Shown: positions 18,578 to 28,094, counted from the stretch's first letter. The stretch: DNA of 64,000 bases from Mycolicibacterium sarraceniae (GCF_010731875.1 NZ_AP022595.1:1736001-1800000); one strand, 5' to 3'. Notes: generated by a model not told the origin, from the letters alone. Translations and numbers: made by a program.

Positions 18578-18615
18578 TACTAGCCGGCCCGGGCCACCTC
18601 GACCGGTAGCGCATT
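18578..18615. repeat. Right direct repeat (DR-R) of the island
   Basis: Copy of 8980-9017 with one mismatch. On the minus strand it encodes the last 11 residues and stop (TAG, 18582-18580) of the molybdopterin oxidoreductase, so this copy is the ancestral one. Outside the repeat the sequences diverge at once on both sides (GATGT versus GCTCT to the left, TCGG versus GAGC to the right). Confidence 0.9.
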
Positions 18616-20802
18616 GAGCACGGCGGTGCCCGACAACGGATCCAGGAGCGTGCCATCGTTGAGACTGTTGACGTTGACGCCGGGGTTCCGTGCCGCCACC
18701 CGCATCCGGGTGCCCGGCTCGGTGTGCCCCCAACCGTGCGGCAGCGACACCACGCCCGGCCGGATCGCGTCGGTGATCTCCACGGGCACTTCGAGTTTCC
18801 CGCCAGGCCCGGTCACCACAGCCAGCTCGTCCAGGCCCAGTCGCGCGGCGTCATCGGGATGGATCTGCAGTGTGCAGCGATTGGAGCCGCCGGACAATGC
18901 GGGCAGGTTGTGCATCCAGCTGTTGTTCGACCGCAAATGACGCCGGCCGATCAGCAGAAATCCCGGCTCGGACGTCAACGCTGCGAGCAACCGGGGGATA
19001 TCGGCCAGGATCGGTTCTGGATCCAATTCCACTGTCCCCGAGGGTGTTCGGAGCACCTCAGGAATACGGGGGACCAGTGGGCCCAGGTCCACTCCGTGCG
19101 GAGCATCCTTGAGTCGCTGCAGGGTCAGGCCGTCGGGCTTGGTGCCGAACCCGTCACCAAACGGGCCCAGCCGCAGCATCATGTCCAGGCGCCGTTCGTA
19201 ACCACGGCCGTCGGGCAGCATCGCCGTCAACTCCTCGACCGACCGGCCGGCGACCGGGGAGTACTCGTCGGCGACTTCCTTGCCCAGTGTGGATCCGATC
19301 ACCTGGTCATCGACGAGGTTCGAGTCGGCGTCGGGCCCCAAGCCCAACACGATCAGCGCCAGCCGGGCCAGGATCTCGCACTCGTCGGGCCGACCGGCCG
19401 CCAGCGGCAGTACCGGCGGGGAGAACCGGGCGTTGTTGCGCACCATCGCACCGGACAGGGCGAGGTCGAAATGTGCTGCGCGAGAAGGTGGCGGCGGTGG
19501 CAGGATGACGTCGGCGTGCCGGGTCGTCTCGTTGCGGTAGGGATCAACCGACACCATGAACTCGACGCCGGCCAGGGCGTCGGCCAGGCGGGCGCCAGCC
19601 GGCGCGGACAACACCGGGTTACCCGCGATGGTGATCATCGCGCGGATCTGCCCCTCGCCGGGAGTCTCGATCTCCTCGGCCAGGGCGACCGCGGGCATCT
19701 CGGACAACACCTCGCGGTGGCCGGAGACCCGGCTGTGCCAGCGGCCGGTCTTGAAACCGCGGCCGGGGCGAGCGGGCCGCGGGGCGCCCGCAATCGGTGA
19801 GCTGGCGAACATCACCCCACCGGGCCGGTCCAGATTGCCGGTCAGGATGTTCACCACGTCGACCAGCCAGCTGGTCAGAGTGCCGAACTCGACGGTCGAG
19901 GTGCCGATGCGGCCGTAGACCGCCGCACTTGGCGCCGCGGCGATTTCACGTGCGAGAGTGCGGATTTCATCTGCGTCCACCCCACAGTGGTCGGCGACGG
20001 CAGCCGGCGGGAAATCGGCTGCCGCGGCCCGAACCCGTTCCAGGCCCGTCACATGCTCGGCGAGCCGGCCCAGCTCCACGAGATCTTCGTCGAACAGGAC
20101 GTGCACGATCGCGAACAGCAGTGCGGCATCGGAGCCGGGGCGTACCGCGAGGTGGCGATCGGCCAGTTCGGCGGTGCGGGTGCGGCTGGGATCGATCACC
20201 ACGAGCGTGCCGCCGCGCCGCCGCAACGCCTTGATTTTGCCGGGGAAGTCGGCCGCTGTTGCCAGAGAACCGTTCGACACCAACGGGTTTGCGCCGAGGA
20301 TCACGAGGTAGTCGGTGCGGTCGAGGTCGGGCACGGTGAACGCCACCGGGTTGCCATAGAGGTAGCCGCACGCGACGTGCTTAGGCATCTGATCGAGCGT
20401 GCTCGCCGAGTACACCTGCTTGGTACCCAGTGATTTGATCACGACGGGGCCGTAGAGCGAGCCGGCGATGGTGTGCGCGTTGGGGTTGCCCAGATAGACC
20501 GCCACCGACGCGCCGCCGGTGCCGGCGATGACGCGCTGCAGTCCCTCGGTGGCCGCGGCGAAGGCCTGCGCCCACGTGGTCTCGACCAGCTCACCGTCGC
20601 GGCGCACCAGTGGGTTCTGTAACCGGTCGGGATCGTTGTCCAATTCGCCGAAGCTGGCGCCCTTCGGGCAGATGAAGCCGTGGCTGAAGACATCGTCACG
20701 ATCGCCCCGGGCGGCACTGACCCGATCGTTGTCATCAATGGTGAGGACCATCCCGCAGGTGGCCTCGCACAACGGGCAGATACGCAAAGCGGTGCGGGTC
20801 AT
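18580..20802 (-). CDS. Molybdopterin-dependent oxidoreductase, formate-dehydrogenase-like (Rv0197-like)
   Basis: 740 aa from ATG 20802; GTG 20811 three codons earlier has GGAG 5 nt upstream and may be the true start. The N-terminus has a [4Fe-4S] motif CPLCEATC then CPKG about 30 residues on, as in bis-MGD enzymes of the DMSO-reductase family. Then come the MGD-binding regions (LVILGANPLVSNGS, VVIDPSRTRTAELAD, TSTVEFGTLTSWLVDVVNILTGNLDRPGG) and the C-terminal beta-barrel (LQIHPDDAARLGLDELAVVTG). There is no Tat signal, so it is cytoplasmic. The electron donor and substrate are unknown. Its order relative to ilvD and zmp1 suggests the Rv0197 orthologue. Its 3' end is duplicated at the far edge of the island. 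Confidence 0.87.
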   Translation of the reverse strand: MTRTALRICPLCEATCGMVLTIDDNDRVSAARGDRDDVFSHGFICPKGASFGELDNDPDRLQNPLVRRDGELVETTWAQAFAAATEGLQRVIAGTGGASVAVYLGNPNAHTIAGSLYGPVVIKSLGTKQVYSASTLDQMPKHVACGYLYGNPVAFTVPDLDRTDYLVILGANPLVSNGSLATAADFPGKIKALRRRGGTLVVIDPSRTRTAELADRHLAVRPGSDAALLFAIVHVLFDEDLVELGRLAEHVTGLERVRAAAADFPPAAVADHCGVDADEIRTLAREIAAAPSAAVYGRIGTSTVEFGTLTSWLVDVVNILTGNLDRPGGVMFASSPIAGAPRPARPGRGFKTGRWHSRVSGHREVLSEMPAVALAEEIETPGEGQIRAMITIAGNPVLSAPAGARLADALAGVEFMVSVDPYRNETTRHADVILPPPPPSRAAHFDLALSGAMVRNNARFSPPVLPLAAGRPDECEILARLALIVLGLGPDADSNLVDDQVIGSTLGKEVADEYSPVAGRSVEELTAMLPDGRGYERRLDMMLRLGPFGDGFGTKPDGLTLQRLKDAPHGVDLGPLVPRIPEVLRTPSGTVELDPEPILADIPRLLAALTSEPGFLLIGRRHLRSNNSWMHNLPALSGGSNRCTLQIHPDDAARLGLDELAVVTGPGGKLEVPVEITDAIRPGVVSLPHGWGHTEPGTRMRVAARNPGVNVNSLNDGTLLDPLSGTAVLNALPVEVARAG

Positions 20803-20903
20803 GCAAGCCACTGTGCTCCGCGGGCAGACCCGCTGGCAAGCCCAACCAACCGGATGGTCAGATTTGGCCAGTTGGACCAGAGATCCCGCACGACGATCAG
20901 GCG

Positions 20904-21213
20904 ATGTTCGGATTCGATTCTGCGGCAGGCATTCTCGATGAGGGATACCTGCAGACCGAGAAAGGATACGGTACCCTTCGGGGCGGCGGATTCCGCGTCG
21001 CGATCCGCACCGGCATGCCCGGTGTCACGCCGGCGATGTGGGACTGGCGGTTCGGCTGGCATGGCAGGTGAATCCACCCGCGACACGCTGTGGCATCCGC
21101 GTGCCCACGCGTCAGCTGCCGGAGGTGCGCGACCTGCTAGAACCCTGCGCACGGGAGACGAACCACCCGGCGAGCTTCTTGCCGGCGCTTTACGCGCGGT
21201 TCGAAGGTCCGTA
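20904..21213 (+). pseudogene. Decayed DAPG-hydrolase (PhlG)-like gene
   Basis: Three pieces of one protein family appear in three frames. From ATG 20904: an N-terminal piece containing RTGMPGVTPAMWDW then FGWHG, stopped by TGA at about 21071. Overlapping it in the next frame is LWHPRAHASA (about 21088-21117). A third frame from about 21115 ends NHPASFLPALYARFEGP with TAG at 21211-21213. VTPxMWDWxFGWHG and xWHPRAH are features I associate with the 2,4-diacetylphloroglucinol hydrolase family. The gene has lost over half of its usual length through deletion and frameshifts and cannot make an active enzyme. The rest of the 20803-21316 gap shows nothing else. Confidence 0.6.
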
Positions 21214-21316
21214 GTCCCCGGTTTCGTCCAGCATTGCGAAAGGAAGCTGACTCCGAGGCTGTTTTGGGCTAAATTCCTGAGCGCAGGCTGAGAAATCCGA
21301 TGTAGGGGGAGCGGCA

Positions 21317-22954
21317 ATGGCAGAGACACGAATCGCCCGGAAAGGCGCACGGATCTCGAGCGCCACCAGGAAAGCCGGGCTGTTCGGTGCGGCGGCCGCG
21401 ATCGCGACTGCGATGACGCTCGGAATGACCGCGCCGGCCCTGTTGCCCTCAGCCAGAGCAGCAGATGTCACCCTCAACGGCGTGACCACTGGACCGGTGT
21501 TCCGGCTCTTGCAGGCCGCTGGGGTGAACTCGGTGGATTTTTCCAATGTGGCACCGCCGTTGATCGACACCCTCACGATCGACTTCGCCTACACCGACTC
21601 CAATCCGGTGAACCTGGCTGATCAGATCAATGCCTTCCCGTTCGGCGGATGGAACATCCTGACCAACAGTTTCAGACGCCAGCCCGGCGGGATCTTGGGG
21701 TCGGCGCTTCTCGCGGGTTCGGGGTTTGCCACCTTGGACACGAACGACGCCTATCAAGCGTTGCTGTCGAGCGCTGGCGGTAATACGTTGCCGGGATACA
21801 CCCCGCTCGTGGGTCCAGGGTTGATCAACACTCTGACCGGGGCGCAGTGCTCGTCCCAGGGCACCTTCTGCAGGCCGGGCGAGAACGTGACGAACCTGGC
21901 GCTTCTCCTGCTGAACAGCCCACTGACGCCCAATGGTGGGCTCTACACGCGCTTCGCCCCGATTGCGAACCTGTTCGGCATCAACCTCGTTAATCCGGTC
22001 GGCACAAGCGCCTCGAGTTCAACGCCGGCCACCCGGGGCAGCGGCGGCATCGTCACTCTGAACTCCGCGGTGGTGAATGTCGGGCTGGAGTACAACGCGT
22101 TGTCCGACTTGCCGGCGACCCTGAACCCGTTCTCGCTCGCCAACACCCTGCTGGCCACTGTCTTGCCGACCAACTTGCTCGGCGGTGTGAATCTCGGGGG
22201 TGCGTCGCTGAGCGACGTCTCGACTGCCCTCGGCCTGCTGGCGACGCTGGGTTCAACGAGTACCACCTACAGCACCTTGGCGCCCAACGATCTGCCGCTG
22301 CTGGAGCCCCTTCGTCTGCCGGTGCGCCTGATCAACGCCGTCTCAAACGCGCTCGGTCATCCACTGAACCTGGGGACCCCGCTCGCCGACGCGTTGCAGC
22401 CGGCGCTGACGATTCTGGTCAACACCGGCTACACCGATGTCAAGACCCCGACCGACGGGGGCACCTACAACCGGACATTCGACCAATCCGGCGACTCCGT
22501 CACCTTCCTGTCGCAGGCGACGCTGACCCCGGCGGAGTGGGCGCGGGTGCCGGGCGATGTCGTTCGGGCACTGATCGTCGGATTCCAGGATTCGTTCCCG
22601 CTGCTCCGGTTCGGGAAAACGGCGCCGGTGCTCACGGTGGATAGCGACCATCTGAAGATCACCTACCCGTCGGCGCCATCCGGTAGCACGAGCACGCGGA
22701 CAGCCACTTCCGGCGTTTCGATATCGACTCCCGCCGCATCGACTCCCGCCGCATCGACTCCCGACGCCGAAACGGTCAGCACCCCGTCGACCGGCATCAC
22801 GTCGACCACCAGATCCTCGGCCGGCGGTGCGAAGTCGGCCGCGGCAACCGGTCAGACGGGCTCACGCTCAGCTGGCCCGTCGGCGCGCACCGGATCCACC
22901 CATAACGGCGGCGTCGGCGTGTCCAAGCGATCCGCCACCAGGGCAGCGGACTAG
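21317..22954 (+). CDS. Exported PE-PPE-domain-like protein with low-complexity tail
   Basis: 545 aa from ATG 21317 with GGGGGAG about 6 nt upstream. A signal peptide covers residues 1-49 (hydrophobic [19 protein letters not shown], cleavage near ARAAD). The body up to about residue 450 resembles mycobacterial exported PE-PPE (serine-hydrolase-related) proteins, including the conserved [19 protein letters not shown] and [16 protein letters not shown] then FQDSFP. No GxSxG nucleophile elbow is evident, so hydrolase activity is doubtful. The last 90 residues are Ser/Thr/Ala/Gly-rich with three STPxA repeats, a likely disordered cell-wall linker. It ends head-on with ilvD, the two stops sharing CTAG (22951-22954). 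Confidence 0.6.
   Translation: MAETRIARKGARISSATRKAGLFGAAAAIATAMTLGMTAPALLPSARAADVTLNGVTTGPVFRLLQAAGVNSVDFSNVAPPLIDTLTIDFAYTDSNPVNLADQINAFPFGGWNILTNSFRRQPGGILGSALLAGSGFATLDTNDAYQALLSSAGGNTLPGYTPLVGPGLINTLTGAQCSSQGTFCRPGENVTNLALLLLNSPLTPNGGLYTRFAPIANLFGINLVNPVGTSASSSTPATRGSGGIVTLNSAVVNVGLEYNALSDLPATLNPFSLANTLLATVLPTNLLGGVNLGGASLSDVSTALGLLATLGSTSTTYSTLAPNDLPLLEPLRLPVRLINAVSNALGHPLNLGTPLADALQPALTILVNTGYTDVKTPTDGGTYNRTFDQSGDSVTFLSQATLTPAEWARVPGDVVRALIVGFQDSFPLLRFGKTAPVLTVDSDHLKITYPSAPSGSTSTRTATSGVSISTPAASTPAASTPDAETVSTPSTGITSTTRSSAGGAKSAAATGQTGSRSAGPSARTGSTHNGGVGVSKRSATRAAD
22724..22768 (+). repeat. 15-bp tandem repeat, three copies, coding STPAA
   Basis: TCGACTCCCGCCGCA occurs twice exactly (22724-22738, 22739-22753) and a third time with two changes (22754-22768), encoding [15 protein letters not shown] in the tail of the exported protein. 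The in-frame unit can expand or contract without a frameshift, so copy number may vary between strains. Confidence 0.9.
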
Positions 22955-24648
22955 CCGCAGACGGCCCCGTGCGCGGCCGAGCCGACCAGCTTTCGGTACT
23001 TGGCCAGCACACCGGTGGTGTATTTGGGTGCGGGCGGGTTGAAACCCGGCTTGCGGGACTCGAATTCGGCGTCGTCAATCAGCAGATCGAGCGTGCCCTT
23101 GCCGACGTCGAGGCGGATCCGGTCACCGTCGCGCACAAACGCGATGGGCCCGGCGTCGACGGCCTCGGGGGCGATGTGCCCGACGCACAACCCTGTAGTC
23201 CCCCCAGAGAACCGGCCGTCGGTCATCAGTAGAACGTCCTTGCCCAGCCCGGCGCCCTTGATCGCACCGGTGATCGCCAGCATCTCGCGCATCCCGGGAC
23301 CGCCCTTGGGTCCCTCATAGCGGATGACGACGACGTCGCCGTGCGTGATCGTCCCGTCCTCGAGAGCGTCGAGTGCTGCCCGCTCGCCCTCGAAAACCCT
23401 TGCGGTGCCTTCGAACACGTCGGAGTCGAAACCTGCCGACTTGACTACCGCACCCTCCGGCGCCAACGAGCCGTGCAGGATCGTGATGCCACCGGTCGGG
23501 TGGATCGGATTGTTCATCGCGCGCAACACCTTCCCGTCGGGATCCGGCGGCTCGATGTGGGCTAGGTTCTCGGCCATCGTCTGGCCCGTCACGGTGAGGC
23601 AATCACCGTGCAGCAGACCGGCATCCAGCAGCGCCTTCATCACGACGGGTACCCCGCCGATCTCGTCGACGTGCTTCATCACGTGGCGACCGAACGGCTT
23701 GACGTCAGCCAGGTGCGGCACCTTCTCGCCGATGCGGGTGAAGTCCGCCAGCGACAGCTCGACGTTGGCTTCCGATGCGATGGCCAGCAGATGCAGCACC
23801 GCGTTGGTGGATCCGCCGAACGCCATCACGACCGCGATCGCGTTCTCGAAGGCTTCCTTGGTGAGGATGTCGCTGGTGGTGATGCCCCGGCGCAGCATCC
23901 CGACGACGGCCTCACCGCAACGACGCGCGTACTCGTCGCGGCGGTGGTCGATGGCCACCGGCGAGGCGCTGCCCGGCAACGACATGCCCAGCGCCTCGGC
24001 CGCCGAGGCCATCGTGTTGGCGGTGTACATACCGCCGCACGCACCCTCGCCCGGACAGATCGCGCGCTCGATGATGTCGACGTCCGCACGCGACATCAGC
24101 CCGCGCGCGCACGCGCCGACGGCCTCGAAGGCGTCGATGATCGTGACTTCCTTCTCGGTGCCGTCGGTCAGCTTCGCAACGCCCGGCATGATCGAGCCGT
24201 TGTAGAGAAAGACGCTCGCGAGATTCAGGCGCGCGGCAGCCATGAGCATGCCCGGGATCGACTTGTCGCAGCCAGCCAGCAGCACCGAACCGTCCAGACG
24301 CTCGGCCTGCATGACGGTTTCTACGCTATCGGCGATCACCTCGCGCGACACCAGCGAGAAGTGCATGCCTTCATGGCCCATCGAGATACCGTCGGAGACC
24401 GATATCGTGCCGAATTCGAGCGGGTAACCCCCGGCCTCGTGCACACCGCTTTTGACCGCCTGCGCGAGCCGCTGCAGCGACATGTTGCACGGGGTGATCT
24501 CGTTCCACGACGAGCCGACGCCGATCTGCGGCTTGACCCAGTCGTCGTCACCCATACCTACCGCGCGGAGCATGCCGCGGGCGGCAGCCTTCTCCAGACC
24601 GTCGGTGACGTCACGACTGCGGGGCTTGAGATCGGGCGTTTGAGTCAC
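22951..24648 (-). CDS. ilvD: Dihydroxy-acid dehydratase
   Basis: 565 aa from GTG 24648. It catalyses dehydration of 2,3-dihydroxy-isovalerate and -methylvalerate in valine and isoleucine synthesis, and feeds pantothenate. IlvD/Edd family signatures are clear: [10 protein letters not shown] near residue 55, [18 protein letters not shown] (Fe-S Cys, about 125), [15 protein letters not shown] (second Cys, about 198), and the C-terminal [22 protein letters not shown]. The three cluster cysteines are present. Full length, cytoplasmic. It is divergent from the RicR operon across 78 bp that contain the RicR-type operator. Equivalent to Rv0189c by position. Confidence 0.96.
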   Translation of the reverse strand: MTQTPDLKPRSRDVTDGLEKAAARGMLRAVGMGDDDWVKPQIGVGSSWNEITPCNMSLQRLAQAVKSGVHEAGGYPLEFGTISVSDGISMGHEGMHFSLVSREVIADSVETVMQAERLDGSVLLAGCDKSIPGMLMAAARLNLASVFLYNGSIMPGVAKLTDGTEKEVTIIDAFEAVGACARGLMSRADVDIIERAICPGEGACGGMYTANTMASAAEALGMSLPGSASPVAIDHRRDEYARRCGEAVVGMLRRGITTSDILTKEAFENAIAVVMAFGGSTNAVLHLLAIASEANVELSLADFTRIGEKVPHLADVKPFGRHVMKHVDEIGGVPVVMKALLDAGLLHGDCLTVTGQTMAENLAHIEPPDPDGKVLRAMNNPIHPTGGITILHGSLAPEGAVVKSAGFDSDVFEGTARVFEGERAALDALEDGTITHGDVVVIRYEGPKGGPGMREMLAITGAIKGAGLGKDVLLMTDGRFSGGTTGLCVGHIAPEAVDAGPIAFVRDGDRIRLDVGKGTLDLLIDDAEFESRKPGFNPPAPKYTTGVLAKYRKLVGSAAHGAVCG

Positions 24649-24692
24649 TGGACAAGTATGCAGTGGTCGGGGAAGGTGACCAAATCTTTTTC

Positions 24693-24709
24693 ATACCCCC
24701 GAGGGGTAT
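24693..24709. promoter_or_regulatory. RicR/CsoR-type copper operator
   Basis: ATACCCCCGAGGGGTAT is a perfect inverted repeat (7-bp arms, 3-bp centre) and fits the TACCC-N5-GGGTA core I recall for the mycobacterial copper repressor RicR. It lies 18 bp upstream of the DUF305 lipoprotein start, in the position expected to block the promoter of the DUF305-ricR operon, and 45 bp from the ilvD start on the other strand. Cu(I)-loaded RicR would release it. Confidence 0.82.
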
Positions 24710-24726
24710 TCCGGTACGGTGGGGCC

Positions 24727-25320
24727 ATGATGTCCACCAGCGGCCGCATCGTAGCGGCCACCGCAGCTCTGGCCACCGCCGTCGTCGCGTCCTCGTGTAC
24801 CACGCCCCGCGACCACAGCGAGCGCGCGCACGACACCTCCACCAGCGCCAGCTCCACGGTGGCCGCGCACAACTCGGACGATGTGATGTTCGCGCAGATG
24901 ATGATCCCGCACCATCAGCAGGCCGTTGAGCTGGCGGCACTCGCGGCGCAGCACACCACCAACCAGGCACTGCTCACGCTGGCCTCGACCATCTCCGCCG
25001 AGCAGCAGCCGGAGATCCAGGCCATGAAGGCGATGCTGCTGCAGTGGGATGTCGACCCCAACGCGATGGGGGACCACGGCGGCATGGCGATGCAGGGCAT
25101 GGTCGATGACGCGACGATGACTCGACTCGCCTCGCTCAACGGCCCCGAGTTCGACACACTGTGGCTGCAGGCGATGATCGGCCATCACCAGGGCGCCATC
25201 GAGATGGCCAACACCGAGCTCGCAAAGGGGCAGAGCCCCGACATGATCGCGATGGCGAAGAACATGGTCACCGCCCAGCAAGCTGAGATCAACCAGATGA
25301 AACAGATGCTGGGAGGGTAA
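24727..25320 (+). CDS. DUF305 family lipoprotein, copper-associated
   Basis: 197 aa from ATG 24727 (a second ATG follows at once). The N-terminus is an export signal ending VVASSC, an acceptable lipobox. The mature part is a DUF305 domain: two copies of a Met/His helix motif (MMIPHHQQAVELAALA near residue 60 and MIGHHQGAIEMANTE near 145), with the Met-rich stretch MGDHGGMAMQGM between them. DUF305 proteins are helical, often metal-associated and bind copper or silver ions. Here it sits behind a RicR operator and directly before ricR, so it is probably a Cu-induced extracytoplasmic metal-binding or buffering protein. The long open frame extending upstream to 23608 is antisense to ilvD. Confidence 0.85.
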   Translation: MMSTSGRIVAATAALATAVVASSCTTPRDHSERAHDTSTSASSTVAAHNSDDVMFAQMMIPHHQQAVELAALAAQHTTNQALLTLASTISAEQQPEIQAMKAMLLQWDVDPNAMGDHGGMAMQGMVDDATMTRLASLNGPEFDTLWLQAMIGHHQGAIEMANTELAKGQSPDMIAMAKNMVTAQQAEINQMKQMLGG

Positions 25321-25611
25321 ATGACGGGTGCGCATGGCTATTCGGCCCGCAAGGACGACTACACCAAGCGGCTGCGCCGGATCGAGGGACAGGTCCGCGG
25401 TATCTCCAAGATGATCGACGAGGACAAGTACTGCATCGACGTGCTCACCCAGATCAGCGCCGTCAACAGTGCGCTGCAGTCGGTGGCGCTCGGACTGCTC
25501 GAAGAACATCTCGGCCATTGCGTCAGTCACGCGGTCGCCGAGGGCGGTGAGGAAGCCGACAAGAAGCTGGCCGAAGCCTCGGCCGCGATCGCCCGGCTGG
25601 TTCGGTCCTGA
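25321..25611 (+). CDS. ricR: Copper-sensing CsoR-family repressor, RicR-like
   Basis: 96 aa from ATG 25321, starting directly after the DUF305 stop (TAAATG). An all-helical CsoR/FrmR-type protein with the Cu(I) ligand set Cys-His-Cys: Cys in KYCIDVL (about residue 38), His in LEEHLGHC (about 63) and the following Cys (about 67). The N-terminal RLRRIEGQVRGI is the DNA-facing helix. It should repress the operon through the palindrome at 24693-24709 and release it on Cu(I) binding. Position before an MFS gene matches Rv0190 (RicR) before Rv0191. CsoR itself is a close paralogue; the symbol rests on synteny and the operator. Confidence 0.88.
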   Translation: MTGAHGYSARKDDYTKRLRRIEGQVRGISKMIDEDKYCIDVLTQISAVNSALQSVALGLLEEHLGHCVSHAVAEGGEEADKKLAEASAAIARLVRS

Positions 25612-25659
25612 CGTAGAAATGTCCGCCGGTTTGGCCTAGCCAGCCGATACCGTGAACGC

Positions 25660-26889
25660 GTGACCACAGCGCCGCGCGCCGGCCCGTGGACACCGAGGGT
25701 CGCGCTGGCGCTGGCGGTGCTCGCCGCCGCGGCGTTCATCTATGTCACCGCCGAGATCATGCCGGTCGGTGCACTGTCGGCGATCGCGCGCGACCTGCAG
25801 GTCAGCGAGGCCATGGTCGGCGCCCTGCTGGCCAGCTACGCCTTGGTCGCGGCGGTGGCGACAATGCCGCTGGTGCGCTGGACGGCGACCTGGCCGCGGC
25901 GGCGCACTCTGCTCTGGACGCTGGCGTGCCTATCGGTATCGCAACTGATCTCAGCGCTGGCGCCGACCTTCGAGGTCCTGGCCGTCGGCCGGGTGCTGTG
26001 CGCGGTCACCCACGGGCTGATGTGGTCGGTGATCGCCCCGATCGGCGCGCGCCTGGTGCCACCCAGCCATGCGGGCCGCGCCACCATGGCCATCTACGTC
26101 GGCACCGGGCTGGCCCTGGTGGTGGGCAGTCCAGTGACCGCGGCCATGAGCGAGATGTGGGGCTGGCGGCTTGCGGTCGGGGCCATCACTGTCGCCTCGG
26201 TAGCGGTGCTGCTGGCCGCGCGGTTCGCGCTGCCGGCGATGGCGATGACCGGTGTGGTTGCCGGTGGCCGGCCGCGCCGCGGCGGCCACTATCGCAACCG
26301 GGCGTTGCTGACGCTGTGCGCGCTGACCCTGGTGGGTGTCACCGCGCATTTCATCTCCTACACCTTCATCGTGGTGATCCTCCGCGATGTGGTCGGGGTG
26401 CGCGGCGCGCAACAGGCGTGGCTGCTCGCGGCCTACGGGGTGGCCGGGCTGACCGGTATGGCGTTGTTCGCCCGGCCGGGGGATCGGCGGCCCAAGGCCG
26501 CGGTCGCGGGCTGTCTGGCGGGCTCAGCGCTGGCGTTCGCGGTGCTGGCCACCCTGGGCTTCGCGGACTGGCCGCATGTCCTCGCCGCGTCGCTGGTCGC
26601 AGTGGCGGCGATCGTGTTGTGGGGCGCGACAGCGATCGCCATGCCACCGATGCTGCAGGCCGCGGCAATGCGACACTCGCCGGACGATCCCGACGGTGCG
26701 TCGGGGCTGTATGTGGCGATGTTCCAGGTCGGCATCATGGCCGGATCACTGACCGGCGGCGTCGTCTATGAGCACGCCGGGGTCGCGGCCATGCTCACCG
26801 CATCGGCGGCGTTGATGCTCGGCGCACTGGTGTGCGTATTGCTCACCCGGGGGCTGTTCGCGATGCACCCGGCTACCAGCGAAAAGTAA
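25660..26889 (+). CDS. MFS transporter, drug:proton antiporter type (Rv0191-like)
   Basis: 409 aa from GTG 25660, 48 bp after ricR. About 12 TM helices. It belongs to the DHA12/arabinose-efflux-like MFS group: [26 protein letters not shown] at the first loop, the motif-A region [14 protein letters not shown] and the motif-C-like [12 protein letters not shown] in helix 5. These are exporters of drugs, sugars or small metabolites. Rv0191 occupies the same place. It could be co-transcribed with ricR but the spacing allows its own promoter. Confidence 0.88.
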   Translation: MTTAPRAGPWTPRVALALAVLAAAAFIYVTAEIMPVGALSAIARDLQVSEAMVGALLASYALVAAVATMPLVRWTATWPRRRTLLWTLACLSVSQLISALAPTFEVLAVGRVLCAVTHGLMWSVIAPIGARLVPPSHAGRATMAIYVGTGLALVVGSPVTAAMSEMWGWRLAVGAITVASVAVLLAARFALPAMAMTGVVAGGRPRRGGHYRNRALLTLCALTLVGVTAHFISYTFIVVILRDVVGVRGAQQAWLLAAYGVAGLTGMALFARPGDRRPKAAVAGCLAGSALAFAVLATLGFADWPHVLAASLVAVAAIVLWGATAIAMPPMLQAAAMRHSPDDPDGASGLYVAMFQVGIMAGSLTGGVVYEHAGVAAMLTASAALMLGALVCVLLTRGLFAMHPATSEK

Positions 26890-27031
26890 CGCTTGTCACC
26901 CCCGCCGCGACTATCTGCACAGTTCAGGGCGTTGCCAATGCCCGAGGTCAGGTTCGCTGGCGAATCAGGTCCGGGAGCGGTCCCAGGGTGCTGTGCCACA
27001 CTGGGTCGCAGGAGAAATCGAGGGAGTTTTG

Positions 27032-28042
27032 GTGACGAAGCTGCGGGTGAGGGGGGCGATCGCCGCCACGTTATGCGTGCTCGGAGTGGCCGCCGGAATC
27101 AGTCTCGGCAGCGGATCAGCGCTGGCCGATCCAGACCAAGCGCCCGCCGATCCCGGCATCGCGGACGTGCCGCCGGTCCAGGTGCCACCACCGCCGGACC
27201 CATTTGCGCCGCCGCCCGCCGATCCGCCGGCACCGCCGCCGGCTGATCCGCTGGCCGCTCAACAGGCCGCCGCCGCGGCCGCCGGCCCGGTCAAGGGCCA
27301 GAACCCGACGCCCTACACCGGTGCGCCGGTGTTCGCCCCGCCGACGTTCAACCCTGTCAACGGGGCGATGGTCGGAGTGGCCAAGCCGATCATCATCAAC
27401 TTCGCCCGCCCGATCGCCAACCGGCCGATGGCCGAGTCGGCGATCCACATCTCGTCGGTTCCGCCTGTTCCCGGTGCGTTCTATTGGACCACCGACACCC
27501 AGGTGCGCTGGCGGCCCTACGCCTTCTGGCCCACCGGCACCGTCGTCAACATCGACGCCAGCGGCACCAAGTCCAGCTTCCGCGTCGGCGACACCCTGGT
27601 GGCCACCGTCGACGACAAGACCCACCAGATGACCGTCACCAAAAACGGCGCGGTGGTGAAGACCATGCCGGTCTCGATGGGCAAGCCGGACGGCAAGCAC
27701 GAGACCAAGAACGGCACCTACTACGTCCTCGAGAAGTTCCCGGACATCATCATGGACTCGGCCACCTATGGCGTCCCGAACACCTCGCCGGAGGGCTACA
27801 AGCTCAAGGTCCAATGGGCGGTACGCATCGACAACAGCGGTGCCTTCGTGCACAGCGCGCCGTGGTCGGTGGCCGATCAGGGCAAGCGCAACGTCAGCCA
27901 CGGCTGCATCAACCTGTCGCCGGACAACGCCAAGTGGTTCTACGACAACTTCGGCAGTGGTGACCCGATTGTCGTCAAGAACTCGGTGGGGACGTACAAC
28001 AACCCCGACGGTGCCGATGACTGGCAGTGGCAGCTCGCCTAG
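27032..28042 (+). CDS. L,D-transpeptidase (LdtMt4/Rv0192-like)
   Basis: 336 aa from GTG 27032 with GGGAG about 7 nt upstream; the in-frame frame start at 26993 lacks a site. A signal peptide ends near SALADP (residue about 30). A Pro/Ala-rich linker follows (residues 30-80), then an Ig-like domain (about 90-185) and the YkuD catalytic domain (about 190-325) with the active-site motif SHGCINLSP (Cys nucleophile, preceding His). It forms 3-3 crosslinks or anchors proteins to peptidoglycan. In M. tuberculosis the equivalent, Rv0192 (LdtMt4), is one of five paralogues. Carbapenem-type inhibitors target this Cys. Confidence 0.93.
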   Translation: MTKLRVRGAIAATLCVLGVAAGISLGSGSALADPDQAPADPGIADVPPVQVPPPPDPFAPPPADPPAPPPADPLAAQQAAAAAAGPVKGQNPTPYTGAPVFAPPTFNPVNGAMVGVAKPIIINFARPIANRPMAESAIHISSVPPVPGAFYWTTDTQVRWRPYAFWPTGTVVNIDASGTKSSFRVGDTLVATVDDKTHQMTVTKNGAVVKTMPVSMGKPDGKHETKNGTYYVLEKFPDIIMDSATYGVPNTSPEGYKLKVQWAVRIDNSGAFVHSAPWSVADQGKRNVSHGCINLSPDNAKWFYDNFGSGDPIVVKNSVGTYNNPDGADDWQWQLA

Positions 28043-28094
28043 CCGGATCTAGCGGGTTGCGGCTCAAAGGTTAAGCACAGCAACGGCCCCCACA

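Larger units (their letters stand above)
8980..18615. mobile_element. Genomic island bracketed by 38-bp direct repeats
   Basis: The two copies, 8980-9017 and 18578-18615, differ at one position. The right copy is the genuine 3' end of the molybdopterin oxidoreductase gene; the left copy abuts the stop of the PPOX gene. Removing one repeat plus the interior would leave these two genes convergent and overlapping at CTAG, a neat ancestral arrangement. The interior holds eight genes or remnants related to metabolism of a hydrophobic acid or alcohol, none of them in the M. tuberculosis order. No integrase or transposase is visible, so the element is either defective or was moved by factors supplied elsewhere. 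Confidence 0.75.

Noticed and set aside
8980-18615. Prophage or integrative plasmid
   Set aside because: No integrase, phage, replication or transfer genes, and the repeat is not in a tRNA; the contents are metabolic.
9475-18615. Shared CTCGACC at both SDR deletion points and in the island repeat as a recombination signal
   Set aside because: Seven bases of this composition are common in this DNA; without intact reference sequences the true breakpoints are unknown.
23608-24726. Long plus-strand frame leading into the DUF305 lipoprotein
   Set aside because: It is antisense to ilvD and rich in Arg/His/Gln; the lipoprotein signal begins exactly at ATG 24727 downstream of the operator.
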